A stretch of 35,871 nucleotides of DNA from NCBI GenBank assembly GCA_019748235.1, contig JAIEPU010000174.1, forward strand, positions 1 to 35,871. The letters run 5' to 3'. The notes below the pieces were generated by a model. That model had not been told where the DNA came from, ran no database searches, and saw only the letters and a program-made list of their open reading frames with translations. The DNA is from a bacterium (GTDB lineage Bacteria; Planctomycetota; Planctomycetia; Kolteriales; Kolteriaceae). Position numbers and translations under genes: made by a program. The first letter of the stretch is position 1. Each line of letters opens with the position of its first letter. This document shows, in pieces, positions 1 through 8,480 of the stretch.

Positions 1-1619
1 TCTGTGAACACCCACCGCCGTGTCGGTGCGATGCGCCGTTCTTCCTCCGTGAGACGAGCATATGTTCCCCAGACCACCGGATGATGCAAGGATTTTAAGA
101 GTGAAAGGGGTGGGCTACTCGGAAGATCGATTCCTCCGCCCATCATCGCAGCTCCTTCGATCGTCTCAAGCGGAGCGCTGCGGAACAATCGGTTTTCTGC
201 TGAGTTATTGAGCTGTGAGTCGGCTTCTTCTAGCTCCTTCGTATCAAAGTCATCAATTTCAAGCACTCCAATTCTATTCTCGTAGTACTCAGGTGATTCG
301 GCCTTAACCCACTCGCGTATCAAGCCATGCCTTAGTCGAGAACGCTTTCGCCTCGGTCGACAACTAACCAGAAGCTTTCGGGTGCGGCTGTGTTCTCCGG
401 GTTCCAGAAACAGTCGGACAAGCCTTCGGATTTCTCCCTGAAGGGATGGATCGGCCTCATCAACTGCATCGATATCAACAATGAGAACGGTTGCGGAACC
501 AGCATTCGCGCCGATTAGACGGGTCATCGCCCGTTCGAATGGGTCATGAGGTATTCTTGCATTTGGTGTTCGACTCCTTAGTCGTCGGAGAGATTCAGTC
601 AAGAAATCTCTCGTTACGTCGGAAGAATGCACACTGAGCCCGAGTGGCCCATCCACGAAGGAGAGCAGGTGTTGGATACAGATGACGCTCTTTCCGCTCC
701 CTCCACGACCGCACACAAATGTTACAGGGTGACGCTCGACCTCGTCGGACAGAGCTTCGGCAAGGCGTCGTCGTGTGAGACCTGAATAGTTTGGGCCAGT
801 GAGCAAGTCCAGACGCTGTCTCAATAATTTGCTGGCCGAGGCCAACATCTGATTTTGCGCGCGGAATGACAAATCAAAAGCGTCGGTTGCACCTGTGAGG
901 CACATCTTTAGCCAACCAGTCGTAATCTCAAGCGATCTACCGGCGGCAGTCTCTTCGACAAGTTGACCAAACAGTGCATTCAATGCTGGGTTTAATTCAT
1001 CTTCCAGTATGCCGTGGCGTCTTGCGAAATGCTTAAGCTGATCCAGTCCATGATGGTAGGAGGCGAACAGCGGGTGTTGTAATTTCGCCAATACCGTACA
1101 CCAATCGCTGATCGCAGCAGCTTCGCTAGAATATTGACCAAAGAGTTTTGTGGCCCATTCCGGCCATATGCCTTTGTTTTGCTTCTTTCGAGAGTCGAGG
1201 AGTTTTTTCAACTCCATCGCAGATTGAGCACGCCACACCTTATCGATGGAGGTATCGAGATTGCGATTCGTGATCACATAGTATTCGTCGAAGTGAACCC
1301 TTTGTCTTTCTGCCAGTTTTTTTGACTGATCAAACCCGAATAGCAGTTCGATGAATACTTGAAGATTGATTGGCACATTAGCATCACCTGAGTATTTCAC
1401 TTGGACGGCCGCACACACTTCCCTGCCAGCCTTATCGGTCGATACGACAACGTCTTGGTTGAAAAATTCATTGGTCAATTTGCCCTCAGCGACCATACCG
1501 ATTAATGTTGGCCAACCATCCTCTGGCACATAATCGCCGATTGAATACGCGCGCAACGATGCCACGAGGGAGAATTGGTAGAGGTAGCCGAGCATTGCGT
1601 TCCGAGCGCCATCAGTCAT
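1..1619 (-). CDS. STAND-type NTPase with Cap4/DUF4297-like nuclease N-terminus (partial)
   Basis: The frame is open from an ATG at 1619 to the left edge, giving 539 residues without a stop, so the C-terminus lies outside the window. The N-terminus (ARNAMLGYLYQ, residues 5-15), then NQDVVV (54-59) and QVKYSG (73-78), resembles the Cap4/DUF4297 dsDNA-nuclease domain with its D...QxK active-site pattern. A P-loop GRGGSGKS lies at 304-311 and a Walker B-like VLIVDIDAVDEA at 378-389, as in STAND/NACHT ATPases. Nuclease plus STAND ATPase plus a C-terminal sensor is the layout of Avs-type antiphage proteins, which detect a phage protein and then cut DNA. The sensor region is not visible, so the subtype is unknown. 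The start has only a weak Shine-Dalgarno (TTGGAT). A defence role is inferred from domains and from the TIR-like neighbour. Confidence 0.72.
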   Translation of the reverse strand, partial: MTDGARNAMLGYLYQFSLVASLRAYSIGDYVPEDGWPTLIGMVAEGKLTNEFFNQDVVVSTDKAGREVCAAVQVKYSGDANVPINLQVFIELLFGFDQSKKLAERQRVHFDEYYVITNRNLDTSIDKVWRAQSAMELKKLLDSRKKQNKGIWPEWATKLFGQYSSEAAAISDWCTVLAKLQHPLFASYHHGLDQLKHFARRHGILEDELNPALNALFGQLVEETAAGRSLEITTGWLKMCLTGATDAFDLSFRAQNQMLASASKLLRQRLDLLTGPNYSGLTRRRLAEALSDEVERHPVTFVCGRGGSGKSVICIQHLLSFVDGPLGLSVHSSDVTRDFLTESLRRLRSRTPNARIPHDPFERAMTRLIGANAGSATVLIVDIDAVDEADPSLQGEIRRLVRLFLEPGEHSRTRKLLVSCRPRRKRSRLRHGLIREWVKAESPEYYENRIGVLEIDDFDTKELEEADSQLNNSAENRLFRSAPLETIEGAAMMGGGIDLPSSPPLSLLKSLHHPVVWGTYARLTEEERRIAPTRRWVFT

Positions 1620-2702
1620 GATTTATCCAAGGAAGAGAGCAGATAGCAATGTAATGCGTAATGAACAGCACGACGGGTTAGACGAACATAGCTTAACTTT
1701 CATAGGTTTTGCTCCGTCAATCGATACGATTTCGCTGCGACGTGTTACAGAGCCAGATTGTCTAATCGCCCCCTCGATTCAAGCGAATGAACTACTGAAT
1801 TTTCGAATGAGACAAAGTCAATCCCCGATGAAAGCGAGATAATCGTCGTATCGCCTACATGTCCGATTACTTCGCGGATATCGTAAGTGACGAGCCAGTA
1901 GCCAGCGCGACAGACGAAAATTATTCCGAACCGCAGTTTGCCACGGAAGACAAACTGAAGTCCGGCAATTTCGATAGCTCGCCGGTCGTTCTTCACGAGG
2001 GAGCCAAGATCATGTGTGCTTGGCGGAGGAATGTGATTGGATCGCTTCGTTCGCATGAATTTTCCGATTCGAGGGATGTCATCGTTGACAGTGCAAAAGG
2101 AGCGTCCGGAGCGCGGACACCAGATCAGATTCGAGATAGATACTCGCATCTTTGACGCTTCGAGACGGCGGGTCCCTCGAAAAGAACCGCCGTTTTGCTT
2201 CTCTTGCAGGCCGATTACATCCATGCCGAAACGTTGGCCACCTAATGAAGCCAATCTCGTCGTAGCCATCCAAATTCCGATCGTCAATGAGGTAATTCTC
2301 GCCGGCCGCTGAACATCCCACCCGCTTGACAAACAACCGGTCGAGTTGCTCTCACGATCAAAACCGGCCATTCGGCGCGGATCCCGACGCGCCTTCCACC
2401 GTCCGAAATCGTGTTAAGAAAAAGAAAAAGTCCCGAGCCGCGGGTACAGAGCGGACGAGAGAGATGAACTATGTTTCGTCTGATCGACCCTTAAGGCCGG
2501 CGGGTTTGGTGCATGGCCCGCCGGCCGTTTTCCGCTAGACTCCACCCATCCCGGCGCTTAGCTTCAGTTACATCGCGAAGGCTCTTGCGCGATCGGAACA
2601 TCGGTTTTCTTTTCACCACTTCTCCGGCATCGTCGCAAACTATCGCCCTCTCGAATCGTTGTCATCGGGCCCAACTCTCAACCAGTCACGAGGAAAATAT
2701 CG
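1620..2702. other. Intergenic stretch with no confident gene
   Basis: About 1.1 kb between the divergent nuclease-STAND gene and the next plus-strand gene. Several frames are open on both strands. The longest is a minus-strand frame, 1745-2371 (208 codons), with no good Shine-Dalgarno and no recognisable motif. Overlapping open frames of 85-98 codons in other registers suggest that openness here is partly compositional. A GC-rich hairpin at 2495-2526 is listed separately. Promoters for both flanking genes must lie here, but I could not single one out. Confidence 0.4.
2495..2531 (+). terminator. GC-rich hairpin followed by a short T-run
   Basis: A perfect 10-bp stem GGCCGGCGGG (2495-2504) pairs with CCCGCCGGCC (2517-2526) across a 12-nt loop and is followed by GTTTT. 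It sits about 170 bp before the gene at 2703, so it could be a leader attenuator, or a terminator for an unrecognised upstream transcript. The stem is clear in the sequence, but the T-run is short, so the role is uncertain. Confidence 0.4.
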
Positions 2703-3497
2703 ATGCCAAGCAATAAAAGCTTCGATTCCTTTCTCCGCTCGGTCAACGAGCGATTTAATCTGTTTCGCTCCTCATTGAGCGAAATGATGAAGATTCTGTC
2801 TCTCGAAGATCGCAATCGAAAGATCGAAGCGGTTAAAGAAGTCCTTTTGAGGATCGATGATTTGAGAAGGACGGTGAGTTCGGAAGACTTTCCAGTTTGG
2901 GGGCCAGTACTTGAATCCCGTCTGAACTGGTACATCCAGGTTGTCGCTACCAACGATACCGCCGGTCGAGAACTGCTGAAAACAATTCTAGATGTGAACC
3001 CAGAAATTCAGAAGCAACAGTGGAATTTCGACGACTACGATGGGAATCCAATCGATTTCGCCGCTATTTACGAGGAATACTATCGATCCTCACCCGTGCC
3101 GGATCTGTTCGATCAACTCATCGCACAATTGCAGGAGCTCATCGACAGCGGTGAAATCGACAGCAACAAGTCGCTCCAAGCTTTGAGAAATCTCATAGCG
3201 ACGATCAAAAAGAATTCCCGTCGAGACCAATACTCAACGGTGGGAACGTGGCAAGTGGTTCGTCATTTTCTGGGAACTCTGGGTTTGGAAGGATTAGAAG
3301 CGATTCCCGCAATTGCACCGGTCGTGAAAGCGATTCGAAGAACCGTGGATGAACTCGACTTGGAAGTTCCCAACGTCTGTCAGAAAATTAGGGATAAGCT
3401 GTCGGAAGTCGCGGCTGTCTACTTACCCATGTTGAAGCTCGAACAATTGGCGCTCCCCTACGACATCGACAACATCCACGAACAAGCTAACTCCTGA
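2703..3497 (+). CDS. Unrecognised 264-aa protein in defence island
   Basis: I do not recognise a family. The ATG at 2703 is preceded by GAGGAAA at good spacing, so the start is well supported. The protein is acidic, soluble and mostly helical in appearance, with no signal peptide, no membrane segment and no visible catalytic motif. Residues about 1-60 and 125-165 look like amphipathic helices that could form coiled-coil contacts. It is followed by a good intrinsic terminator and stands alone between two putative defence genes transcribed toward the other strand. An accessory or regulatory role in the island is possible but unproven. Confidence 0.75.
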   Translation: MPSNKSFDSFLRSVNERFNLFRSSLSEMMKILSLEDRNRKIEAVKEVLLRIDDLRRTVSSEDFPVWGPVLESRLNWYIQVVATNDTAGRELLKTILDVNPEIQKQQWNFDDYDGNPIDFAAIYEEYYRSSPVPDLFDQLIAQLQELIDSGEIDSNKSLQALRNLIATIKKNSRRDQYSTVGTWQVVRHFLGTLGLEGLEAIPAIAPVVKAIRRTVDELDLEVPNVCQKIRDKLSEVAAVYLPMLKLEQLALPYDIDNIHEQANS

Positions 3498-3616
3498 TGC
3501 GATGGCTATTAGGCGGAAGGCTAAATTTAGCTCCGTCGCTAAACCGTCCTAAATCCCGCGATCCCGGGAATTCGAGAAAACGGTAAACTTGCTGCGGTGA
3601 GACTGATCTGCGTTAC

Positions 3617-3652
3617 CCCCGGATTTGGAAACGAGTCCGGGGTTGCTCTTTT
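3617..3652 (+). terminator. Intrinsic terminator after the 264-aa gene
   Basis: A 7-bp stem CCCCGGA (3617-3623) / TCCGGGG (3636-3642) with a 12-nt loop is followed by TTGCTCTTTT. It lies 120 bp after the stop of the 2703 gene and just before the convergent TIR-like gene ends, so it probably ends the plus-strand transcript. Confidence 0.6.
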
Positions 3653-3701
3653 CACATAGCGAGATCTTGTTGGCGAGTGGAGGCAAGCAGAACAGATTGA
3701 G

Positions 3702-4898
3702 TTAGCTTCCCATCTCGTTCAATAGCTGTTTCAGATCCAAATCGCACGCGATGAGTGCATCAACAATCTGTTTCCTTGTCGCGCCGCCATCGTGATAGAC
3801 CGGATAGCACTCGAGGAAATGTAGTCTCCTCGCTATTGGTCGTAATCGATCAGGAAGATCAGGATAATATGCTCGGATCGGGCAATAGGAGATCTTTAGC
3901 AAGTGTTCTCCGATTTCAGTTGCGTCGCTCTTCACGTCTTCGTGTTTACCTTGAAAGCAATCCGTGGCAGCTCGTTTTGCCAATGCAGCTAGACGGAGAG
4001 ATTTTTTCCTCAGGAACTCAATAGCGTCCTCAGCCGTTCGGCGTTCCATTTTCAACTCTGGCTCGGTCGTCTTAGATGCCAGCGTTTTCGCAAGGTCGAA
4101 AATCTGCTTCACCGAAGCAATTTCATCTGGTCTAGATCCGTTGTGTCGCACTCGATCGTGTTCACTAATCAGCTTTTCTGCCAATACGTTGAGGTCGTCC
4201 GCTAAACCTCTCGAATGAGAGTAATCGTGAATCGCTAGTTCGCGTAACTCATTTCCCGCGGTTTGCATGAGCCTTCGAAGCCGCTTTGCCGGCTCGCCAA
4301 TCGCCTTCTCCTCAAATTCATCGGAAAGAATCAAGACTTCGACAAGTTGCCTGTGCAACGAATTCAAGAATTCACCATCAGCCGGATCAGATGCTGACAG
4401 GATGCTATGAAGTGCTTTAGCCAGTCGCGAAACGAGATTCGACCGGGCGGCTGTCTTATCTTCACCCTTCTTCAGTGAATAACCGATTGCTCTCCTAGCC
4501 CTGAGATCGAAAGGGAGCGACTCGATTTGACCGTGCTCCATATTCACGACAAGAATGATCTTATCCCATCCAATTCCTGATGCCGCATACCCCAATTCCA
4601 CCAAGACATTAGGATTCGGAACGGGCCTAACCTTCGAATCGTCAATTGTCACGTTGCCAATTATCGTCACGTCGCCGACAAAGACATGCGAGTTTGCGAT
4701 CTTCTCAAAGATGGTATTCGCAATATCAGGAGATCCACCAACTCCTGAAGTGTCTCTGTCGATATTTAGCTCTAAGTTAAGTTTGCCATCAGACTTAAGT
4801 TGATTTATGGCCCGCTCTAAGCAGTCTGCAATAAACGTTCGATTTGTCGAGGCAGAGATATCGGCTTGCCACGAATAAAAAATTGTCCGCGTGGACAT
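3702..4898 (-). CDS. TIR-like domain protein, putative defence effector
   Basis: 398 aa. The ATG at 4898 has GGAG 8 bases upstream. The N-terminal 120 residues carry the marks of a bacterial TIR-like / nucleotide-hydrolase fold: TIFYSWQADIS (5-15), a central RDTSGVGGSPDIA (48-60), FVGDVT (73-78) and PNPNVLVELGYA (94-105), with E101 a candidate catalytic glutamate, followed by a hydrophobic strand IILVVN. Proteins of this class often cleave NAD or bind nucleotide signals in antiphage systems. The remainder (about 170-398) is helical and charged, with no recognised domain; it may sense the trigger or oligomerise. The gene stands alone on the minus strand and, with the nuclease-STAND gene 2 kb away, suggests a defence island. 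The specific system is not identified. Confidence 0.7.
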   Translation of the reverse strand: MSTRTIFYSWQADISASTNRTFIADCLERAINQLKSDGKLNLELNIDRDTSGVGGSPDIANTIFEKIANSHVFVGDVTIIGNVTIDDSKVRPVPNPNVLVELGYAASGIGWDKIILVVNMEHGQIESLPFDLRARRAIGYSLKKGEDKTAARSNLVSRLAKALHSILSASDPADGEFLNSLHRQLVEVLILSDEFEEKAIGEPAKRLRRLMQTAGNELRELAIHDYSHSRGLADDLNVLAEKLISEHDRVRHNGSRPDEIASVKQIFDLAKTLASKTTEPELKMERRTAEDAIEFLRKKSLRLAALAKRAATDCFQGKHEDVKSDATEIGEHLLKISYCPIRAYYPDLPDRLRPIARRLHFLECYPVYHDGGATRKQIVDALIACDLDLKQLLNEMGS

Positions 4899-5540
4899 GA
4901 GTCTTACTCCAGGTTCAATTCACCACGAGTCGCCGTGATATCGGCACGACGCGAAAAAGCGTCCTGCACATTAAAATCGTTGGAAAACTGGTTTGGACAA
5001 CTTTTCGTAGAAAAGCGCGCGTTCAGATGACGCGTTTTGAAAGTCAAACGCCTGCATATCGGTTGGCCCGAAATTCCAACGTGCTGAGTTAAGTTCGACA
5101 CCGAGCCCACTGAAAACGGAATTGACAAACCAGTTGCTGTACATTCACCTCGTATACGCCCGCCTGAGCCGTCCGAACCATCACCGCACATCCTCAATAG
5201 GCAATTTACCCCCGAAATGACGCAGCAGGTCAGCCAGACGCCAACACGGACGTTCCGAAAACAATTTTCCGGGGCAACTTTTCAGGGCAAAAATTGGGGA
5301 GAAGGGCGACTAGCCTCTGGGGAAGGGGGACGGGGGCCAACGGGGTCGTCGGCTGCCGTCGTGCTGCCGTCCTGCGGTCGTATCGCATAACTCCAGGCTG
5401 CCGCGTGCGTTACGTGTGCTCTGTCTCGGCTCGATGCTGCGCCCACTAGGGCAAGCGCCTGCCACTTTTAGGGGTTCCGGGGCCTGTTGACGTGAAAGAA
5501 TGGCCGATTTTCTCTGTGTTTCTGAGTGCTTGAGTCGTGT
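4899..5540. other. Intergenic stretch with no confident gene
   Basis: About 640 bp upstream of the TIR-like gene. The gene's Shine-Dalgarno lies at 4907-4910. I see no convincing coding frame; the minus-strand frame 4904-5197 lacks any coding character. From about 5300 the sequence grades into the repetitive tract to the right. Confidence 0.4.
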
Positions 5541-6470
5541 CGAGTTGCTCGACGATATTTTGGGGGGATATGTGATTGATCGTCTGCGTGGGAAGTCGGT
5601 TGGAAGTCGGTCGGAAATGCTCTGAAGATCGTTCGGAAGTCTGCGGGCGATCTCATTTCGTTCGTTCGATTGCTGCTCTATCGCTCTTCCCGTTGATTCG
5701 TTGGAAGATTGGCCGCGAATTGGTTGGAAATGCTGCGGGGATGTCTTGCGAATTGGGTGTTGGTTCTTCCTTCCTGGTGATCTTCCTTCGTTCGGAGCTG
5801 TGTTCCGGTGTGCTCTGCTTCCTTCCGTCCTGTCCATCGTGGCCGATGGGCTGGGTGTGTCTTCTCTTCTCCTCTTCCTGTTCTTCTCTCTTGAGTCTCT
5901 CCGGGTATTGGGTGCGGTCGGTGGGAATTTTGGCCGATTTGCTCCAGGTGGTCGGGTTGGTGACCTACTCCAGGGCGTGCCGATGTCCTCGGGGCCGATG
6001 CTTTGAAGGTGTTGCGGGTGTTTCGGCGTGTTCCGAGGTGTTGCAGGTCCGCCGGCGGTGCATGTCCTCGGGGTCGATCAACTATTAAGCGGGGCTGAAT
6101 AGTTCGCCAGTGGTGGCCGATGCTTCCCGGCGGTGCTCGATCTCCTCCGGCGGTTGAACCGTTTGAAGTTCTCTAAGGGTTGGCGGTGCGATCTCCGGCG
6201 GGTCGGTGCTCGTGCGTCTTCATCCGGTCGGGTTGGTTTCGTTCGTGTCGGTTGTTGTCGGTTCGTGTCGGCTTGTGTCCTCTCCCGTGGATCGTCGGGA
6301 AGTCCTCGGGAAGTTCTCCGCGAATGTTCGGGAAGTGTCGCGCGGATCCGGTGTTGTCCTGGTCTGCTCCTCCTCCAGGTGGTCGGATTGTCCTCTCGAT
6401 CTGTGGCCGATCTCCGGTCAATCTCCGGTCGATTTCCGATTGATTCTCGGTCAATTCACCGTCAGTCACG
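5541..6470. repeat. A-depleted, about 11-bp quasi-periodic repetitive tract
   Basis: The plus strand is strikingly poor in A and rich in T and G; in 5761-5940 I count only 9 A in 180 bases. Short motifs recur at about 11 bp: GGAAGTCGGTT units near 5591-5635, GGGAAGTCCTC-like units near 6296-6340, and TCTCCGGTCAA-like units at 6411-6465. Larger imperfect copies also occur, for example TCCAGGTGGTCGGGTTG (5943-5959) against TCCAGGTGGTCGGATTG (6374-6390). Because the period is not a multiple of three, open frames arise on both strands, but their products (Cys/Ser/Leu-rich on plus, Arg/Asn/Pro-rich on minus) look like composition artefacts. I call no gene here. Function is unknown. Confidence 0.65.
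6411..6465 (+). repeat. Five tandem degenerate 11-bp units
   Basis: Five consecutive 11-bp units are visible: TCTCCGGTCAA, TCTCCGGTCGA, TTTCCGATTGA, TTCTCGGTCAA and TTCACCGTCAG, preceded by a related TCTGTGGCCGA. This is the clearest part of the wider periodic tract, and the period matches roughly one helical turn. Confidence 0.7.
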
Positions 6471-6589
6471 AGTTTGTCTCATTGATGAAACGCTTTGTCG
6501 TCCGGTGCTTTTATATCCCAGTGATTGAAGCATCGGAAATCCTAATTAATTTGTTCGTTGCCAGTCATACACACGACGAGTCTAATTTC

Positions 6590-6668
6590 TAATAGAGTAT
6601 TTTAATAATAATAATTATTATTAAATATATTTACTTGATATTTGATGTGGTTATTAAATATAAGTACG
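6590..6668. other. AT-rich island with 18-bp palindrome
   Basis: This short, almost purely A/T segment lies between the GC-rich repetitive tract and the GC-rich ATPase cluster. It contains a perfect 18-bp palindrome, TAATAATAATTATTATTA, at 6606-6623. Such islands can be promoters, binding sites for nucleoid or regulator proteins, or DNA-unwinding elements. The position immediately upstream of the four-gene cluster fits a control region for it. Confidence 0.55.
6635..6664 (+). promoter_or_regulatory. Candidate sigma-70-like promoter for the AAA/MoxR/vWA cluster
   Basis: TTGATA (6635-6640) and TATAAG (6659-6664) are separated by 18 bp, close to the housekeeping consensus, inside the AT-rich island and 93 bp before the ATG at 6757. 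In a sequence this AT-rich, chance matches are likely. Confidence 0.35.
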
Positions 6669-6756
6669 CATGCGGGCGAGAAGCTCGCGGCGCAAGCGAG
6701 GCGCACTGTTCTCGCTACGGTCTGCAGTGCCGTTAAACTGCGGTGGTAATCCTCCC

Positions 6757-7395
6757 ATGCTACACGAACGCTATCGGCCTGCGTCCTGGGAAGAGTTTGC
6801 AGGTAACGACAAGGCTGTTAAGGTTGTACGCCGTGTGATTGAGCGGCCTGGCTTCGACGGCGGCGCGATTTGGATTGATGGTCCTTCAGGTATCGGCAAA
6901 ACGTCGATGGCTTGGCTAATTGCCAAGCAACTAACGAAGTCTGAATACGATGTGGAAGAGATTGACGGCGATGATTGCTCGGTCGATCGGGTACGTGAGC
7001 TCTCCGATAAACTGCGATTCCGCTCCCTGTCGGGTGGGTTTCGTGCAGTAATTATCAACGAATCTCATGCGATGACGTCTCGCGCCGTGCAAGCTTGGTT
7101 GACTCTCCTCGAACGTCTCCCACGTCAGGTCATTGTCATTTTCACGACAACGCAAGGTCGGCAAGAGAGTTTGTTCGGGGACTTTGACGGCCCATTGATG
7201 TCTCGTTGCCTGTGCGTTTCTCTCACCTCCTATGGCATTGCTGATGCATTTGCGGTGCGAGCGCAATCGATTGCGCAACGTGAAGGTCTCGATGGTGCGC
7301 CAATTGCAAAATACAAGCGGCTGGTGTCTGACTGTCGGAATAACCTGCGAGCGGTTCTCGGCGAAATTGAGCTTGGTTCGATGATTACTGAATGA
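6757..7395 (+). CDS. RFC/clamp-loader-like AAA+ ATPase
   Basis: 212 aa from the ATG at 6757. A longer in-frame start at 6670 adds 29 residues unlike the family. The N-terminus LHERYRPASWEEFAGND is the classic opening of replication factor C small subunits and DnaX. Walker A is GPSGIGKT (42-49), the Walker B region reads AVIINESH (98-104 area, with N101 where an Asp is usual), a sensor 1-like FTTT follows (129-132), and the SRC arginine-finger box is at 149-151. It ends after the AAA lid region and lacks the C-terminal collar that oligomerises full-length clamp loaders. It may be a phage- or plasmid-type loader, or an ATPase reused by this gene cluster. The altered Walker B Asp is odd. It is the first gene of a plus-strand set. 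Confidence 0.8.
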   Translation: MLHERYRPASWEEFAGNDKAVKVVRRVIERPGFDGGAIWIDGPSGIGKTSMAWLIAKQLTKSEYDVEEIDGDDCSVDRVRELSDKLRFRSLSGGFRAVIINESHAMTSRAVQAWLTLLERLPRQVIVIFTTTQGRQESLFGDFDGPLMSRCLCVSLTSYGIADAFAVRAQSIAQREGLDGAPIAKYKRLVSDCRNNLRAVLGEIELGSMITE

Positions 7396-7518
7396 TGAGA
7401 GCGAACAGGCCTGCCTCTCGCGCGCCTGCTGCTCTCGCCATTCGGCTAGATGCTATGACGTGGCATTTCTGGACGTCAACGGTTGAGGCGCCGTTCATGC
7501 CCTCGCGGAGTTCTTCTC

Positions 7519-8379
7519 ATGACGGAACGTCATTTCTCCATTGCTGGCGCTGTGATCTATTGGAAGCTCGCGGGTCGATCTGACCGCGCGACATTGGAAC
7601 ACGGGTTCAACGCGATCGGCTACTCCTCGGCCTGTCCTGCGCCTATCTGCAATCGGTCGGCGCTTCGGGATGCTCTCACCGAACATAAGGGGAAGCTCGG
7701 CAAATCGGTTCTCGTTCGCCAATTGGCGGACGTCAACGCTTTTGCCTTGGTCGATGAACGGCGCGGCGTTGATGCGAATGAGTACGAGCAGCTCGCCACG
7801 GTGCGCGTCGATGAGTCCGGGCGTCTGGAGTTCTCCGGGGTCGATCTCGCGTTTGAGGATAACGTGCGGGAAGCTTTCCGCGTGGCGCTTACTACGGTTG
7901 GCCAGGGGGAACTATCCCGGGCGCTCGTCGGCTTGGTCGATACTCTGCACGGAATCTCTCTCCGTCCAAAGGGCGGAATCTACTGGCTCCCAGAATCGGC
8001 GCTTTCGACGTGGTGCGAGTTGTGCGGGTATGTCGAACAAGCGGGCGCAGGTTCCGAAGTCTGGCAATTGCGCACCGCGATGGACGATAGGGCCATTCAA
8101 GCCATTCGAGACGGTCTCTCCTCGCAGATCCTTAGCGAAGCTGAAACGATTCGGGATGAGATTGCTACGGGCAACCTGGGCGAACGTGCGATTGAGACTA
8201 GACGTCAGTTGTGCGCGGCGCGACGTGTCAAGGTGGCCGCATATAAGGCGCTTCTCGGCGAATCCCTCTCTGATCTTGATTCCGCGCTAGATGCGATCGA
8301 TGAGGCGCTGCTAGACGTCTCAACTCAAGCGCTTCCTGATTTCACTGAAGCGGATTCGTTGTTTGGCGCTCTGGCCTAG
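7519..8379 (+). CDS. DUF6744-like protein, unknown function
   Basis: 286 aa. The ATG at 7519 has GGAG (7507-7510) at 8-nt spacing, so I prefer it to the in-frame start at 7483. An N-terminal SIAGAVIYWKLAG and a central LRPKGGIYWLPE (about residues 152-163) resemble phage-encoded DUF6744 proteins, which commonly carry a GGVYF-like motif; this is recalled from memory and tentative. The C-terminal third is helical and charged (about 190-260) with coiled-coil character. No catalytic motif is seen. It sits between the RFC-like and MoxR genes, so it may be an adaptor or substrate of those ATPases. Confidence 0.75.
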   Translation: MTERHFSIAGAVIYWKLAGRSDRATLEHGFNAIGYSSACPAPICNRSALRDALTEHKGKLGKSVLVRQLADVNAFALVDERRGVDANEYEQLATVRVDESGRLEFSGVDLAFEDNVREAFRVALTTVGQGELSRALVGLVDTLHGISLRPKGGIYWLPESALSTWCELCGYVEQAGAGSEVWQLRTAMDDRAIQAIRDGLSSQILSEAETIRDEIATGNLGERAIETRRQLCAARRVKVAAYKALLGESLSDLDSALDAIDEALLDVSTQALPDFTEADSLFGALA

Positions 8380-8480
8380 TGGATCGCGCGAACCGCTCCC
8401 AGGTGCATACCTCGGAGCGGCTGCGCGTTTCACTGGCGAAGCGTCGGCGCTTGAACGGTCTCAAGCTTACGGGGTGTGTC

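Noticed and set aside
1745..2371. A 208-codon minus-strand frame
   Set aside because: No ribosome site, no motif, and several other frames are open over the same bases; I kept it only as a note in the intergenic entry.
4904..5197. A 97-codon minus-strand frame upstream of the TIR-like gene
   Set aside because: No coding character and no Shine-Dalgarno; it overlaps the TIR-like gene's leader.
5310..6592. Many open frames of 60-175 codons on both strands in the repetitive tract
   Set aside because: The skewed, 11-bp periodic composition lacks stops in most frames; the products are compositionally extreme and share no domains, so they are artefacts.
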